Positions 8,297 through 17,232 of a DNA stretch of 64,000 bases are shown piece after piece. Source of the DNA: DASRDR01 sp963812945 [NCBI: uncultured Candidatus Rokubacteria bacterium] (GTDB lineage Bacteria; Methylomirabilota; Methylomirabilia; Rokubacteriales); NCBI GenBank assembly GCA_963812945.1, contig CAWEXD010000008.1, positions 2,294,001-2,358,000 on the forward strand, read 5' to 3'. Positions within the stretch are counted from its first letter, which is position 1; each line of letters begins with the position of its first letter. The translations under genes and the position numbers were made by a program. The notes below the pieces were generated by a model, which had not been told where the DNA came from, searched no databases, and saw nothing but the letters and a program-made list of their open reading frames with translations.

Positions 8297-10288
8297 ATGA
8301 GCGCAGCGAAGAGCAGGCGGACGGCCATCGGATTCGACGAGATCGTCGGCAGCGCGGCCGGGCTCCACGACGTCCAGACGGTGGGGGCGGGACCGGCAGG
8401 CCGGCTTCCGCTCACGCCGGAGATGCTCCTCGACGGGCCGAGCGGCGATCTCTTCGGCTGGACCCAGAACGCGGGCATGGGGTGGGATCCGCGGGAGCTC
8501 GGGCGTCCCCAGTTCCTGATCCTCTCGACCCAGGGCGGCATCCGGGCCCCCGACGGCCAGCCGGTCGCCCTCGGCTATCACACGGGCCACTGGGAGGTGG
8601 GCCTCCTGATGGAGGCGGCCGCGAACGAGCTTCGGGGCCTCGAGTGCCTGCCGTTCGCCGGCTTCGTCACCGACCCGTGCGACGGCCGGACCCAGGGCAC
8701 CGTCGGGATGATGGACAGCCTGCCGTACCGCAACGACGCGGCGCAGGTCTTCCGGCGCCTGATCCGCTCGCTCCCGACGCGCCGCGGGGTCCTCGGAATA
8801 GCCACGTGCGACAAGGGCCTCCCCGCGATGATGATGGCGCTCGCCGCGATGCGGGACCTGCCGTGCGTCCTCGTCCCGGGCGGGGTGACGCTGCCGGCGA
8901 AAGACGCGGAGGACGCGGGCACCGTGCAGTCCATCGGCGCGCGCTTCGCCCACGGCGAGATCACGCTCGAGCGTGCAGCGGACATGGGCTGCCGGGCCTG
9001 CGGCTCGGCGGGTGGGGGGTGCCAGTTTCTCGGCACCGCGGCGACGTCCCAGGTCGTCGGCGAGGCGCTGGGTTTGTCACTCCCCCACTCGGCCCTCGCG
9101 CCGTCGGGGCAGCCGATCTGGCTGGACGCCGCCCGGCGCTCGGCCCGCGCCCTGGTTGGCCTGGAGACACGCGGGCTCACCACACGGGACATCCTGACCG
9201 ACGCGGCGGTGAAGAACGCCATGGTGGTCCACGCCGCCTTCGGCGGATCCACGAACCTCCTCCTCCACGTCACGGCGATCGCCCACGCGGCGGGACTCCG
9301 GCGCCCCAGGATCGACGACTGGACCGAGGTGAACCGCCGTGTCCCGCGAATCGTCGACGTGCTGCCCAACGGACCGCGCTATCACCCGACGGTGCGCGTG
9401 TTCATGGCCGGGGGCGTGCCGGAGGTGATGCTCCACCTCCGGCGCCTCGGCCTGCTCGAGCTCGGCTGCCTCACCGCCGCCGGCGAGACGCTCGGGCGGT
9501 CCCTGGACTGGTGGGAGGGCTCCGAGCGCCGGCGCGTCCTGCGCGAGCGCCTGCAGGCGCAGGACGGCGTCGATCCCGACGACGTGATCATGTCGCCCGA
9601 GCAGGCGCGAGCCCGGGGGCTGACGAGCACGATCACGTTCCCGCGCGGCAACCTCGCCCCCGAGGGCTCGGTGATCAAGAGCACCGCCATCGACCCGTCC
9701 GTGGTGGACGCGGACGGCGTCTACCGGAAGACCGGCCCCGCGCGCGTGTTCACGACCGAGCGCGCGGCGATCGCCGCGATCAAGAGCACGGGCCCCGAGC
9801 GCGTGAAGGCGGGCGACGTGCTGGTGCTGATCTGCCGGGGCCCCCTCGGCACCGGCATGGAGGAGATCTACCAGATCACGGCCGCGCTCAAGCATCTCTC
9901 CTTCGGCAAGCACATCGCGGTGGTCACCGACGCCCGCTTCTCGGGCGTGTCCACGGGGGCGTGCGTCGGCCACGTCGGGCCCGAGGCGCTGGCCGGCGGC
10001 CCGATCGGCAAGCTCGTCGAGGGCGACCGGGTCCGGATCGTGATCGACCGCAACCGGCTCGAGGGTGCGATCGACCTCGTTGGCGACCGCGATCGGGAGT
10101 TCGGCCCCGAGGAGGGAACCCGCGTGCTGGCCGGTCGCCCGCCCCGCCCGGACCTCGCCCCGGATCCCGATCTCCCGCCGGACACCCGGCTCTGGGCCGC
10201 GCTCCAGGCGACCGGCGGCGGCACATGGGGCGGGTGCGTGTACGACGTCGACGCGATCGTGGCCGCGCTCGAGCGCGGCGCGCGCTGA
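8297..10288 (+). CDS. Dehydratase of the IlvD/Edd superfamily, YjhG/YagF type
   Basis: At 663 residues this is longer than dihydroxy-acid dehydratase and matches the YjhG/YagF sugar-acid dehydratase branch, which removes water from aldonic acids such as xylonate. Cysteines expected to hold the iron-sulfur cluster are seen in [15 protein letters not shown] and in [16 protein letters not shown]. The C-terminal domain contains the conserved [23 protein letters not shown] motif region of the superfamily. The ATG follows a GGAGGCGGCGGGAA tract. No sugar-acid transporter or aldolase is adjacent, so the substrate is open. The family call is firm. Confidence 0.88.
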   Translation: MSAAKSRRTAIGFDEIVGSAAGLHDVQTVGAGPAGRLPLTPEMLLDGPSGDLFGWTQNAGMGWDPRELGRPQFLILSTQGGIRAPDGQPVALGYHTGHWEVGLLMEAAANELRGLECLPFAGFVTDPCDGRTQGTVGMMDSLPYRNDAAQVFRRLIRSLPTRRGVLGIATCDKGLPAMMMALAAMRDLPCVLVPGGVTLPAKDAEDAGTVQSIGARFAHGEITLERAADMGCRACGSAGGGCQFLGTAATSQVVGEALGLSLPHSALAPSGQPIWLDAARRSARALVGLETRGLTTRDILTDAAVKNAMVVHAAFGGSTNLLLHVTAIAHAAGLRRPRIDDWTEVNRRVPRIVDVLPNGPRYHPTVRVFMAGGVPEVMLHLRRLGLLELGCLTAAGETLGRSLDWWEGSERRRVLRERLQAQDGVDPDDVIMSPEQARARGLTSTITFPRGNLAPEGSVIKSTAIDPSVVDADGVYRKTGPARVFTTERAAIAAIKSTGPERVKAGDVLVLICRGPLGTGMEEIYQITAALKHLSFGKHIAVVTDARFSGVSTGACVGHVGPEALAGGPIGKLVEGDRVRIVIDRNRLEGAIDLVGDRDREFGPEEGTRVLAGRPPRPDLAPDPDLPPDTRLWAALQATGGGTWGGCVYDVDAIVAALERGAR

Positions 10289-10337
10289 CGCGCCGCACGG
10301 CATCTCGCCCGCCTGGATCTCGATTCGCCCCCGGCCC

Positions 10338-11294
10338 GTGAAGAGCCACTCGTGGCGCGGCGTAGTTCTTCTCGGCGCGCTCACCATCCTCTGGGGCAGC
10401 AACTGGCCGGCGATGAAGCTCGCCCTCCGGGAGCTCGACCCGTGGACGTTCCGGACGGTCTGCCTCCTGGTGGGCGGCGGCGGCCTCCTCGGCTTGGTCC
10501 GCGCGGGAGGACACAGCCTGCGTGTGCCGCGCGCCGAGCGGTGGCCGCTCGCCCTGATCGCTCTCTTCAACATCACCGGGTGGCACATCTGCTCGGCGTA
10601 CGGGCTCACGCTGGTCCACGCGGGGCGGGCGGCGATCATCGCCTACACGATGCCGCTCTGGACCGTCATCTTCGGGCGCCTCCTGATCGGCGAGCGCATC
10701 ACCCCGTCCCGGCTGGCGGCGCTCGGCCTCGGGCTCTCCGGGATGGCCGTCCTCGTGACCCCCGACCTGGCCGCCATTCGGGCGGCGCCGGCCGGTGCCC
10801 TCCTGGTGCTCGGCGCGGCGGTGTCCTGGGCAATCGGCACCGTGCTGACCAAGGCGCGCCGCTGGACGGTCCCCACGGCGGTCCTGACCGGCTGGCAGCT
10901 CCTCCTCGGGGCCGTGCCGATCGTGCTCGGCGCCGCGATCCGGTGGTCCGGAGCCGGCGGCGTGCCGCTCGGCGGAGTCGGCGGCCTCTCGGCCCCTGCC
11001 CTCCTCGGCACCGCGTACGCCACGTTCGTGGGCGTGATCTTCTGCCACTGGGCGTGGTTCCGGATCGTGGCGATCCTCCCCGCGGCAGTCGCGGCGATCG
11101 GCACCCTCGGCGTCCCCATCGTGGGACTCCTGACGAGCGCGCTGGTCCTCGGCGAGCCGATCGGGGCAATCGAGCTCGTCGCGCTCGTGCTCGTCGTCGG
11201 CGCGCTGGGCATTCTGGTCGGAGGACTGGCGAGCGCGAGGACCGAGTCGCTCCCCGGGGCAAAGGCGGTCTCGAAGGTCAGGCGAGGGTCATGA
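10338..11294 (+). CDS. EamA/DMT-family transporter
   Basis: A 318-residue inner-membrane protein of the drug/metabolite transporter superfamily, typically exporting amino acids or metabolites. It has two EamA repeats with about ten hydrophobic helices; the first opens with ALTILWGSNWPAMKLALREL, a classic EamA beginning, and repeat two starts near LVLGAAVSWAIGTVLTKARR. The GTG at 10338 is chosen because it directly precedes the first helix. Upstream in-frame sequence overlaps the dehydratase gene. It lies 49 nt after the dehydratase, so the two may be co-transcribed. Substrate unknown. Confidence 0.9.
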   Translation: MKSHSWRGVVLLGALTILWGSNWPAMKLALRELDPWTFRTVCLLVGGGGLLGLVRAGGHSLRVPRAERWPLALIALFNITGWHICSAYGLTLVHAGRAAIIAYTMPLWTVIFGRLLIGERITPSRLAALGLGLSGMAVLVTPDLAAIRAAPAGALLVLGAAVSWAIGTVLTKARRWTVPTAVLTGWQLLLGAVPIVLGAAIRWSGAGGVPLGGVGGLSAPALLGTAYATFVGVIFCHWAWFRIVAILPAAVAAIGTLGVPIVGLLTSALVLGEPIGAIELVALVLVVGALGILVGGLASARTESLPGAKAVSKVRRGS

Positions 11295-11356
11295 GGTGGC
11301 CGGGATCCGCCAAGGTTCGAACCGCGCTCCGGCGCCGGTCGCCACCCGGATCCCCC

Positions 11357-11385
11357 TTGCCGCCCCGGGACGCGTCGACTATCCT
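11357..11385 (+). promoter_or_regulatory. Candidate promoter of the phosphorylase-ABC operon
   Basis: TTGCCG and TATCCT are separated by 17 nt in the gap between the EamA gene and the phosphorylase-like gene. It would start transcription about 38 nt before the ATG at 11431. The start codon has no obvious ribosome-binding site. Moderate match only. Confidence 0.3.
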
Positions 11386-11430
11386 GGGCGCGCGCTCGGC
11401 ACCGGGCGTGCGGATCCCTCTACGGTCACG

Positions 11431-12390
11431 ATGCCAGACGCCATGTCAGAGCCCCCCGCCGCACGCCTCGCCCACATCGGTGGGTCCGGGACGTGGGCGT
11501 TTCCCTACCCCGATGGCACGCTGGTCGATCATCCGCACCTCGCGATCGAGGTCGTGGAGCCGGACCTGCGATTCGCGACGCCGTACGGCCCGTCTCCCGC
11601 GTTCCGGCTCTGCCGGCTGACGGACCGCCGCTCGGGCCGGTCGACGGACTACCTCTACGTCTGGATGCACGGCATCGACCCGGAGAACCGATCGGACGCG
11701 CCGGGGAACAGCGTGCGGGCCAGCGAGCGGGTCTTCGACGTCCTGGGCCGAGCCGGGGTCCGCCGCGTGATCGTCGACAACAGCACGGGCGGCGTCGCCG
11801 AGGACCTCGGCCCCTGGGACCTGGCCGTCGTGGGCGACGTCCTCGACCTCTCCGGCACCGTGCCGCGCCCGGTCTCGCCGGGACTCATCCGGTTCCGCGA
11901 GCCTCTGTGCCACCGGCTCGGCCGGGTCTTGCAGAAAGCCGCCCAGGGCGGCCTGCCGCGCCTCGCGGCCCTGGCCGGGAACGGTGTGAGTCCCAAGGTC
12001 AAGCCCGGTGCCCTCTACGTCCACACCCCCGGCCCCTGGTTCGAGACTCCGACGGAGGACCATCTCTACCGGCGGCTCGGCCTGGACCTCGTGGGCAAGA
12101 CCGCCGGTCCCGAGTTCCGCCTGGCTCGCATGTACGGCATGTGTCTCGGCATCCTCTCGATCGTCGTGAACCCTGCCGAGGGACTCGGAGAGTTCGAGCA
12201 CGGCGATCTCCGCGCGATCTACCGCCGGTGCGGGCCGGCCATGGCCCGGATGGTGATCGAGGCCCTGGCCGACGCCGCCGCCGAGCCCGACCGCGCCGGA
12301 GACTGCCACTGCGGCGACGATCGCAGCGGATCACTGTTCCGGGAGTTCGCCCCTCACGCCCGCTATGGAGGAGATCGTCGCGATGGCTAG
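11431..12390 (+). CDS. Nucleoside phosphorylase-like protein (MTAP/PNP superfamily)
   Basis: A 319-residue protein resembling methylthioadenosine/purine nucleoside phosphorylases, which split a nucleoside with phosphate. Recognisable elements are the glycine-rich IGGSGTWAFP start (phosphate loop), AGVRRVIVDNSTGGV in the middle, and GPWFETPTEDHLYRR, where family members carry the ETPxE substrate loop, followed by GMCLGILSIVVNPAEG. The canonical GHxxNYR-like motif is not obvious, so the substrate may differ. The start at ATG 11431 is uncertain; ATG 11443 is an alternative. It overlaps the importer binding-protein gene by 8 nt, which suggests the importer delivers its substrate. A diverged paralogue lies at 20657-21637. 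Confidence 0.72.
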   Translation: MPDAMSEPPAARLAHIGGSGTWAFPYPDGTLVDHPHLAIEVVEPDLRFATPYGPSPAFRLCRLTDRRSGRSTDYLYVWMHGIDPENRSDAPGNSVRASERVFDVLGRAGVRRVIVDNSTGGVAEDLGPWDLAVVGDVLDLSGTVPRPVSPGLIRFREPLCHRLGRVLQKAAQGGLPRLAALAGNGVSPKVKPGALYVHTPGPWFETPTEDHLYRRLGLDLVGKTAGPEFRLARMYGMCLGILSIVVNPAEGLGEFEHGDLRAIYRRCGPAMARMVIEALADAAAEPDRAGDCHCGDDRSGSLFREFAPHARYGGDRRDG

Positions 12391-13435
12391 CTACCGCGCC
12401 CTGCTCCCGCTCGTCCTCGTGCTCCTCGTCGCCCCCGCCTGGGTGGCGCCGTCCCCGGCGGCGGCTCAGGCACAGGCGCCACAGATGGACGTCCGCACGC
12501 AGCTCGGCTGGCTCCGGAACGGAGAGTTCGCGCCGGTCATGGTCGCCGAGGCCAAGGGCTTCTTCGCCGAGGAGGGCATCCGGCACCGAATCATGGACGG
12601 GGGTCCGGGCAAGAACCCCGTGCCCATCGTGGGCGCGGGCCAGGCGACCTTCGGGATCACGGCCGGCGGCAACAACGTCTTCCAGGCCCGGCTCGCCAAG
12701 GACCCGGTCGACGTCGTGGCAGTGGGCACGCTGCTTCAGAAGGGACCCTACAGCTACATCACCCTCGGCAACGCGACCGACCCCGACCCCAAGCCGAAGG
12801 ACCTCGAAGGCAAGACCCTCGGAATGCAGTCCGACGGCGAAATCTTTTTCAAGGCGCTCGCCAAGAAGCACGGCGTGGATCCCGCGAAGGTGAAGGTGGA
12901 AGTCGTTCAGGCCAACGCGGAGCCGCTCCTGGTCGGCCGGGTCGACTTCTTCACCGGCTGGGTCACCAACCAGCCGTATCTGATCGAGCAGGAGATCGCC
13001 AAGCCGGACGCGGCGCCGCGTCTCAAGGGAAAGACCTGGAAGGCCATGCGGTACGCCGACTATGGCATCACGAGCTACTCCGACGTGATCTTCGCCACCG
13101 GCAAGACCGTCCGCGAGAACCCCGACCTGGTCCGGCGCTACCTGCGCGCCCTCGCCCGCGGGATGCAGTACATCCTCGATCACCCGGAGGAGACCGTGCA
13201 GATGGTGGCGAGCTTCCCGGATCAGGTCGAGAAGGCGGACAAGCTCGCCTGGCGCTGGAGGATCCAGAACGCGCTCTTCACCAGCGAGGAGACCAAGAAG
13301 AACGGGCTCCTCTGGATGAATCCCAAGGTCTGGGACGAGATGATGGCCTTCTACAAGGAGTACGATCAGATCCCGCGCGTCGTCCCGGCGGACGAGATGA
13401 TGACGAACGGGTTCAACCCAGGCATCAAGCGCTGA
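12383..13435 (+). CDS. ABC transporter substrate-binding protein (NMT1/THI5-like)
   Basis: A 350-residue periplasmic binding protein of the SsuA/THI5-like fold, feeding the ATPase and permease encoded next. A Sec signal peptide (about residues 1-30, ending AAAQAQA) is followed by LGWLRNGEFAPVMVAEAKGFFAEEG, the usual opening of this family, and GAGQATFGITAGGNNV at the ligand cleft. The ATG at 12383 gives the cleaner signal peptide; ATG 12365 is possible. Family members bind pyrimidine precursors of thiamine, sulfonates, taurine or riboflavin. Its overlap with the phosphorylase-like gene hints at a nucleoside or a related heterocycle. That ligand guess is inference. Confidence 0.88.
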   Translation: MASYRALLPLVLVLLVAPAWVAPSPAAAQAQAPQMDVRTQLGWLRNGEFAPVMVAEAKGFFAEEGIRHRIMDGGPGKNPVPIVGAGQATFGITAGGNNVFQARLAKDPVDVVAVGTLLQKGPYSYITLGNATDPDPKPKDLEGKTLGMQSDGEIFFKALAKKHGVDPAKVKVEVVQANAEPLLVGRVDFFTGWVTNQPYLIEQEIAKPDAAPRLKGKTWKAMRYADYGITSYSDVIFATGKTVRENPDLVRRYLRALARGMQYILDHPEETVQMVASFPDQVEKADKLAWRWRIQNALFTSEETKKNGLLWMNPKVWDEMMAFYKEYDQIPRVVPADEMMTNGFNPGIKR

Positions 13436-13483
13436 CCGGGGTACACGCGGCAGGACGCCCGGCCGGACGTCTTGCCGCGCCCC

Positions 13484-13513
13484 TTGGCACCGACGGCCGG
13501 TCGACCGTAGCCT
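13484..13513 (+). promoter_or_regulatory. Promoter giving a predicted leaderless ATPase mRNA
   Basis: TTGGCA (13484-13489), 18 nt, TAGCCT (13508-13513), then 6 nt to the GTG at 13520. Initiation about 7 nt after the -10 would fall on the start codon itself. There is no ribosome-binding site before this GTG, which supports leaderless translation. It would allow the ATPase and permease to be expressed apart from the binding protein. Confidence 0.45.
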
Positions 13514-13519
13514 GATCCC

Positions 13520-14284
13520 GTGCTGCCGATCTCGATCCGTGGGGTCTCCCGCCGGTTCGGCGAGACGCTCGCGCTGGATCGGATGGACCTGGAAATCGGC
13601 GCCGGCGAGTTCGTGGCCCTCGTCGGTCCGTCCGGCTGCGGCAAGACGACCCTTCTCCGCATCGTGGCCGATCTCGAGTCGCCCTCGACCGGCGAGGTCT
13701 GGATCGGCCCGGAGCCGGCCGGCGCGGCACGGCGGCAGCGTCTCCTCGGCCTCGTGTCGCAGCGGCCCGCGGTGCTGCCATGGAAGCGCGCCGTGGACGA
13801 CGTGGTCTTCACCCAGCGCATCGCCCGGCGGGCAGGGTTTCCCGCGGGGGACCTCCTCCGGGACTTCGGGCTCGGAGGTCACGAGGGGAAGCGCCCCCAC
13901 CACCTCTCGGGAGGGATGCTCCAGCGGGTCAACATCGCGAGCGCGCTGGCACACGATCCGCCGCTCCTGCTGATGGACGAGCCCTTCTCGGCCCTCGACG
14001 AGATGAAGCGGGAGGAGCTCGGCGAGTGGCTCGGCCAGGAGCTCGGGCGACGCCCCAAGACGGTCCTCTTCGTGACGCACAACATCGACGAGGCGGTGCT
14101 TCTGGCGGACCGCGTGCTGGTCTTCTCCCCAGCCCCGGGGCGCGTACTCGAGCTGGTCTCGGTCCCGGCTGCACGCCCCCGCGGGTCCGAGTTCCGGCGG
14201 CATCCGGGATTCATCGAGACCACCGCCCACATCCGGCGGCTCCTGTTCCGGCCCGCCGGGACCGGCGCGGGGGCCGCGCGGTGA
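13520..14284 (+). CDS. ABC transporter ATP-binding protein (NMT1-type importer)
   Basis: A 254-residue cytoplasmic ATPase that powers the importer. Walker A is GPSGCGKTT (about 37-45), the signature is HLSGGMLQR, Walker B is LLLMDEPFSALDE, and the switch histidine lies in VTHNIDEAV. The architecture matches SsuB/TauB/ThiZ-type ATPases. GTG at 13520 starts directly at the domain. It sits 84 nt after the binding-protein gene and overlaps the permease gene by GTGA. The Q-loop region (LVSQRPAVLPWK) is normal. Family certain; ligand as for the binding protein. Confidence 0.94.
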   Translation: MLPISIRGVSRRFGETLALDRMDLEIGAGEFVALVGPSGCGKTTLLRIVADLESPSTGEVWIGPEPAGAARRQRLLGLVSQRPAVLPWKRAVDDVVFTQRIARRAGFPAGDLLRDFGLGGHEGKRPHHLSGGMLQRVNIASALAHDPPLLLMDEPFSALDEMKREELGEWLGQELGRRPKTVLFVTHNIDEAVLLADRVLVFSPAPGRVLELVSVPAARPRGSEFRRHPGFIETTAHIRRLLFRPAGTGAGAAR

Positions 14285-15048
14285 CACGGGTCCTCGGCCG
14301 GATCCTGGTTCAGGTCGTGACGCCGCTCGTCTCGATCCTCGCCCTCTGGTACCTCGCGATCCTGACCACCGGCCTGCCCGCCTTCGTGATCCCGCGGCCC
14401 GAGCGGGTCCTGGAGGCGCTGGTTGCCGACCGGGGGTTGATCACGTATCACCTGATCGAGACGCTGAAGGCGGCGGCGGTGGGGTACGTGCTCGCCAACG
14501 TCGTGGGAATCGGGCTCGCCGCGCTCTTGGTCGCGCTCCCCGTCGCACGCCAGGTCGTCATGCCGGCGGCGATCACGCTCCGCAACGTGCCCTACGTGGC
14601 CCTGGTCACGGTGCTGTCGCTGGCGCTCGGCGATACGCTCGGCTCCAAGGTCGCGATCGTCGCGCTGGCAGGCTTTTTCCCGGTGCTGGTCAACACGTAT
14701 CGGGGCCTCCTCGCCACCGATCCCGTTGTCCTGGACCGCATGCGCGTCCTCAGCGCGAGCCCCTTCGAGATCTTCCTGCACGTGCGCCTGCCCTACGCGC
14801 TCCCCCATCTCGTGTCGGCACAGGAGATCACCGCCAGCGGCAGCATCATCGTGGCCATCGCCGCGGAGTGGATGATCTCGGGCTCGGGGCTCGGCTACGT
14901 CATCAACCGGGCCATGCAGCAGTACCGTGGCGATCAGGTCTACGCGGTGGCGCTCCTGGCGGCGCTTCTGTCCTTCCTCGTCTACTCCCTGGTCCACGTC
15001 GCGGGGCGGCGCCTCGACTGGCAGGGCGCCGCGCGTGACCGCGTGTGA
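14281..15048 (+). CDS. ABC transporter permease (SsuC/TauC-like)
   Basis: A 255-residue inner-membrane permease with about six helices that forms the channel of the importer. The conserved ATPase-contact loop (EAA-like) is at about 145-175, VLSASPFEIFLHVRLPYALPHLVSA, and a further signature AEWMISGSGLGYVINRA follows. GTG at 14281 overlaps the ATPase stop, the classical coupling in these operons. The next gene, a PAP2 phosphatase, overlaps its stop by 4 nt as well, so all are one transcript. Confidence 0.93.
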   Translation: MTRVLGRILVQVVTPLVSILALWYLAILTTGLPAFVIPRPERVLEALVADRGLITYHLIETLKAAAVGYVLANVVGIGLAALLVALPVARQVVMPAAITLRNVPYVALVTVLSLALGDTLGSKVAIVALAGFFPVLVNTYRGLLATDPVVLDRMRVLSASPFEIFLHVRLPYALPHLVSAQEITASGSIIVAIAAEWMISGSGLGYVINRAMQQYRGDQVYAVALLAALLSFLVYSLVHVAGRRLDWQGAARDRV

Positions 15049-15737
15049 CCGCGCCTGAGCGCCCGGTGGCCAGCCCGGCTCAGAAACCGTCGCCGCCGGG
15101 CCCCCGGATCGCCGCCCCGTCGAGCGGCTGGGGGCTGGTCACCGTGATCGCGGCCGGGGTCGTGGCCGTCGCGGCCATCGCGGCAGCGACCGGCGTCCTA
15201 CCGGGCGAGGCGGCCCTGCGTGCCGCGGTGCGAGGAGTCTCGTCCGCCGAGATGAGACGGCTCGCCCGCGTCATACGCCCCCTGGGCACGTGGTGGGGGC
15301 TGGTCCCCGGAGTCCTGCTGCTCCTCGCCGCCTCCCGCCACGCCCGCCGACGGTGGTGGCTGTGGGGCTCAGTCCTCATCGTGGCGCCCCTCATCGGCGA
15401 AGCGCTGCAGGAGCTCGTCGGCCGGCTCCGGCCCCAGGGCTCGGCGCTCGGCTTTCCGAGCGGACACGCGACCGCCGTCTCGGCCTTCTCGGTCGCGACG
15501 ATCTACCTGATCGACCGCTCCAGCCTGCCCCGCGCCGCCCGGCTCGCCATCGTTGTGGGGCTCGGCCTCTTGACCCTCGCGATGGGTCTCTCCCGGATGG
15601 TGCTGGACGCGCACTGGCCCCTGGACGTGGTAGCCGGGTTCGCGCTGGGCGCCGCCGGCGCCGCGGGGGCCGCCTGGTGGGACGCCTCCCACCCGCCCGC
15701 GTCACCTCGGGAAGAGGATCGGCGACTCTCCGGATAG
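15045..15737 (+). CDS. PAP2-superfamily membrane phosphatase
   Basis: A 230-residue membrane protein with five to six helices and all three PAP2 motifs: LVGRLRP (motif 1), FPSGH (motif 2) and SRMVLDAHWPLDV (motif 3) containing the nucleophilic histidine. These enzymes dephosphorylate lipid phosphates or undecaprenyl pyrophosphate at the membrane. The N-terminal 40 residues are proline-rich and polar. The GTG is in a GTGA overlap with the permease gene. A family-2 glycosyltransferase gene follows 6 nt later, so a role in envelope glycolipid handling is plausible. Why it is coupled to an importer is unclear. Confidence 0.88.
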   Translation: MTAPERPVASPAQKPSPPGPRIAAPSSGWGLVTVIAAGVVAVAAIAAATGVLPGEAALRAAVRGVSSAEMRRLARVIRPLGTWWGLVPGVLLLLAASRHARRRWWLWGSVLIVAPLIGEALQELVGRLRPQGSALGFPSGHATAVSAFSVATIYLIDRSSLPRAARLAIVVGLGLLTLAMGLSRMVLDAHWPLDVVAGFALGAAGAAGAAWWDASHPPASPREEDRRLSG

Positions 15738-15743
15738 TGGGCC

Positions 15744-16565
15744 ATGCGCGTGTCGGTCATCATGTGCGTGTACGAAGGCGATCGGCCGGGACCGCTGTCC
15801 GACGCCGTGGACAGCATCCTGGCACAGACCCACGGCAATCTCCTGCTGAGGATCTTCGTCGACGGGCCGGTGAGCGCCGGCACGCGGTCATACCTCGAGG
15901 GCCTGGCCGACTCGCGGGTGCGTCTGTCGTTCAGCGAGACGAACCAAGGCCTGGCGGCAGGGCTGAACCGGCTCATCGACGATTCGCTCCGCGATGGATG
16001 TGCGATCATCGCGCGAATGGACGCCGACGACATCAGCTACCGCGATCGGCTGGAGAAGCAGCTGGCGTTCCTGAAGAGCCACCCCGAGGTCGCGGTGCTC
16101 GGCGCCGGTTGCCTCGAGTTCGACGAGGACAGCGGACAAGAGTTCCTCAAGCTCCTGCCGACGGACGACCGCACGCTGAAGCGGGAGCTCGTCAAGCGTA
16201 CTCCGTTCGTCCATCCTCTCGTGATGTTCAGGGCGGAGGTCTTCGCGGGCGGGACACGCTACCGATTTCACAGGATCGAAGACATCAACCTCTGGGTGGA
16301 CCTGGCCCGGTACGGCTGGAGGTTCGGGAACTTGCCCGAGCCGCTGCTCCGGTACCGGGTCTCGAACGCTCTCTTCCACCGGCGGGCCACCTGGGACAGG
16401 GCGATCGGCGAGCTCCGCGTTCGGATCCGGGCGATGAACGAGCTCTGCATGATCTCGCCGGGCAACGTCGCGTGGACCGGCGCGTATCTCGCCTTGCGGG
16501 TCCTCCCGGTCGCGCTGGTCAGGGAGGCGTACCGGTACCTCCGGCCTCGAAGCGCTCGCCAGTGA
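15744..16565 (+). CDS. Family 2 glycosyltransferase
   Basis: A 273-residue GT-A fold glycosyltransferase. It begins directly with the nucleotide-binding strand (MRVSVIMCVYEGDRPG), has NQGLAAGLNRLID, and the metal-binding DxD motif in IARMDADDISYRDRLEKQ. The region HPLVMFRAEVF is typical for WcaA-like enzymes acting in surface polysaccharide synthesis. Soluble or peripheral, with no transmembrane helix except a weak C-terminal hydrophobic patch. It follows the PAP2 gene by 6 nt. Donor and acceptor are unknown. Confidence 0.9.
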   Translation: MRVSVIMCVYEGDRPGPLSDAVDSILAQTHGNLLLRIFVDGPVSAGTRSYLEGLADSRVRLSFSETNQGLAAGLNRLIDDSLRDGCAIIARMDADDISYRDRLEKQLAFLKSHPEVAVLGAGCLEFDEDSGQEFLKLLPTDDRTLKRELVKRTPFVHPLVMFRAEVFAGGTRYRFHRIEDINLWVDLARYGWRFGNLPEPLLRYRVSNALFHRRATWDRAIGELRVRIRAMNELCMISPGNVAWTGAYLALRVLPVALVREAYRYLRPRSARQ

Positions 16566-16661
16566 GCGCGCCGGGACCCGGGGCACGGTCCGTCCCGAAC
16601 GGCCGGGCGGGACCACTCGGGTGACCCCGCATCCGGTCCGTCCGGCCGCGGCGCGAACGAA

Positions 16662-17228
16662 TCAGCGCGCCGGGGGGAACTCGACCTCGCTCCGTGACCG
16701 GGGACATCCGAAGCTCCCGGTCATCCCCTTTCTCGTGACGTCCGCGGAGACCTTCACGACGCTCCGGTCCTCGCCCGCGACATGTCCGCCGGGGTTGCAC
16801 GCGAAGGTCACGTCGAACGGCGCGCCGTTGATGGCGCCGAAAACCCGGTACGTGTACGTGGTGGCCACCGTCGGGTAGAAGACCGCGTCGTACCGGCCGG
16901 GCGCGCGGAACCGGGGCTCGAGCTCGAACACGCGCGCGTGCGGGCCCGCCTTGACCTCGACCTTCAGGGTCTTCTCCAGTCCCTCCACCGGCTTCGCCTT
17001 CTCCGATCGGGAGTCCATCGGGTTCGCGGGATCGGGAACGAGCACGGTCAGGTCGACCCCGCTCTTGTCGCCGGTGAACACCGGCTCGTCGAGCGAGCCC
17101 ACCACGAGGAGGTAGTCGGCGGGGCCGACCTGGAACAGCTGGCGCTGGTGCGCGAAGGCCGGTCCCGCGAGCGCGACCAGGGTCACGATCGTGAGAAGGG
17201 TCCAGCGAAGGGCCGATCGAACGTCCAT
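16662..17228 (-). CDS. Secreted protein with predicted N-terminal histidine, downstream of CopCD
   Basis: A 188-residue exported protein. The signal peptide (residues 1-26) ends in AFA directly before His-Gln, so the mature protein would begin with histidine, as in CopC-type copper proteins. The rest looks like a beta-sandwich (repeated RYDAVFYPTVATTYTYRVFGAI pattern) and contains two cysteines, in FACNPGG and FGCPRS. It begins 4 nt after the CopC-CopD stop and is clearly co-transcribed. I do not recognise a named family. A periplasmic copper-binding role is inferred from location and the N-terminal His only. Confidence 0.72.
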   Translation of the reverse strand: MDVRSALRWTLLTIVTLVALAGPAFAHQRQLFQVGPADYLLVVGSLDEPVFTGDKSGVDLTVLVPDPANPMDSRSEKAKPVEGLEKTLKVEVKAGPHARVFELEPRFRAPGRYDAVFYPTVATTYTYRVFGAINGAPFDVTFACNPGGHVAGEDRSVVKVSADVTRKGMTGSFGCPRSRSEVEFPPAR

Positions 17229-17232
17229 GGGG

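Noticed and set aside
6247-8541. 764-codon minus-strand frame opposite the DUF885 gene
   Set aside because: The DUF885 frame carries the HEAYPGHHWH motif; the opposite frame has no domain.
11310-11330. GGTTCGAACC resembling a tRNA T-loop
   Set aside because: No acceptor stem or anticodon arm fits around it.
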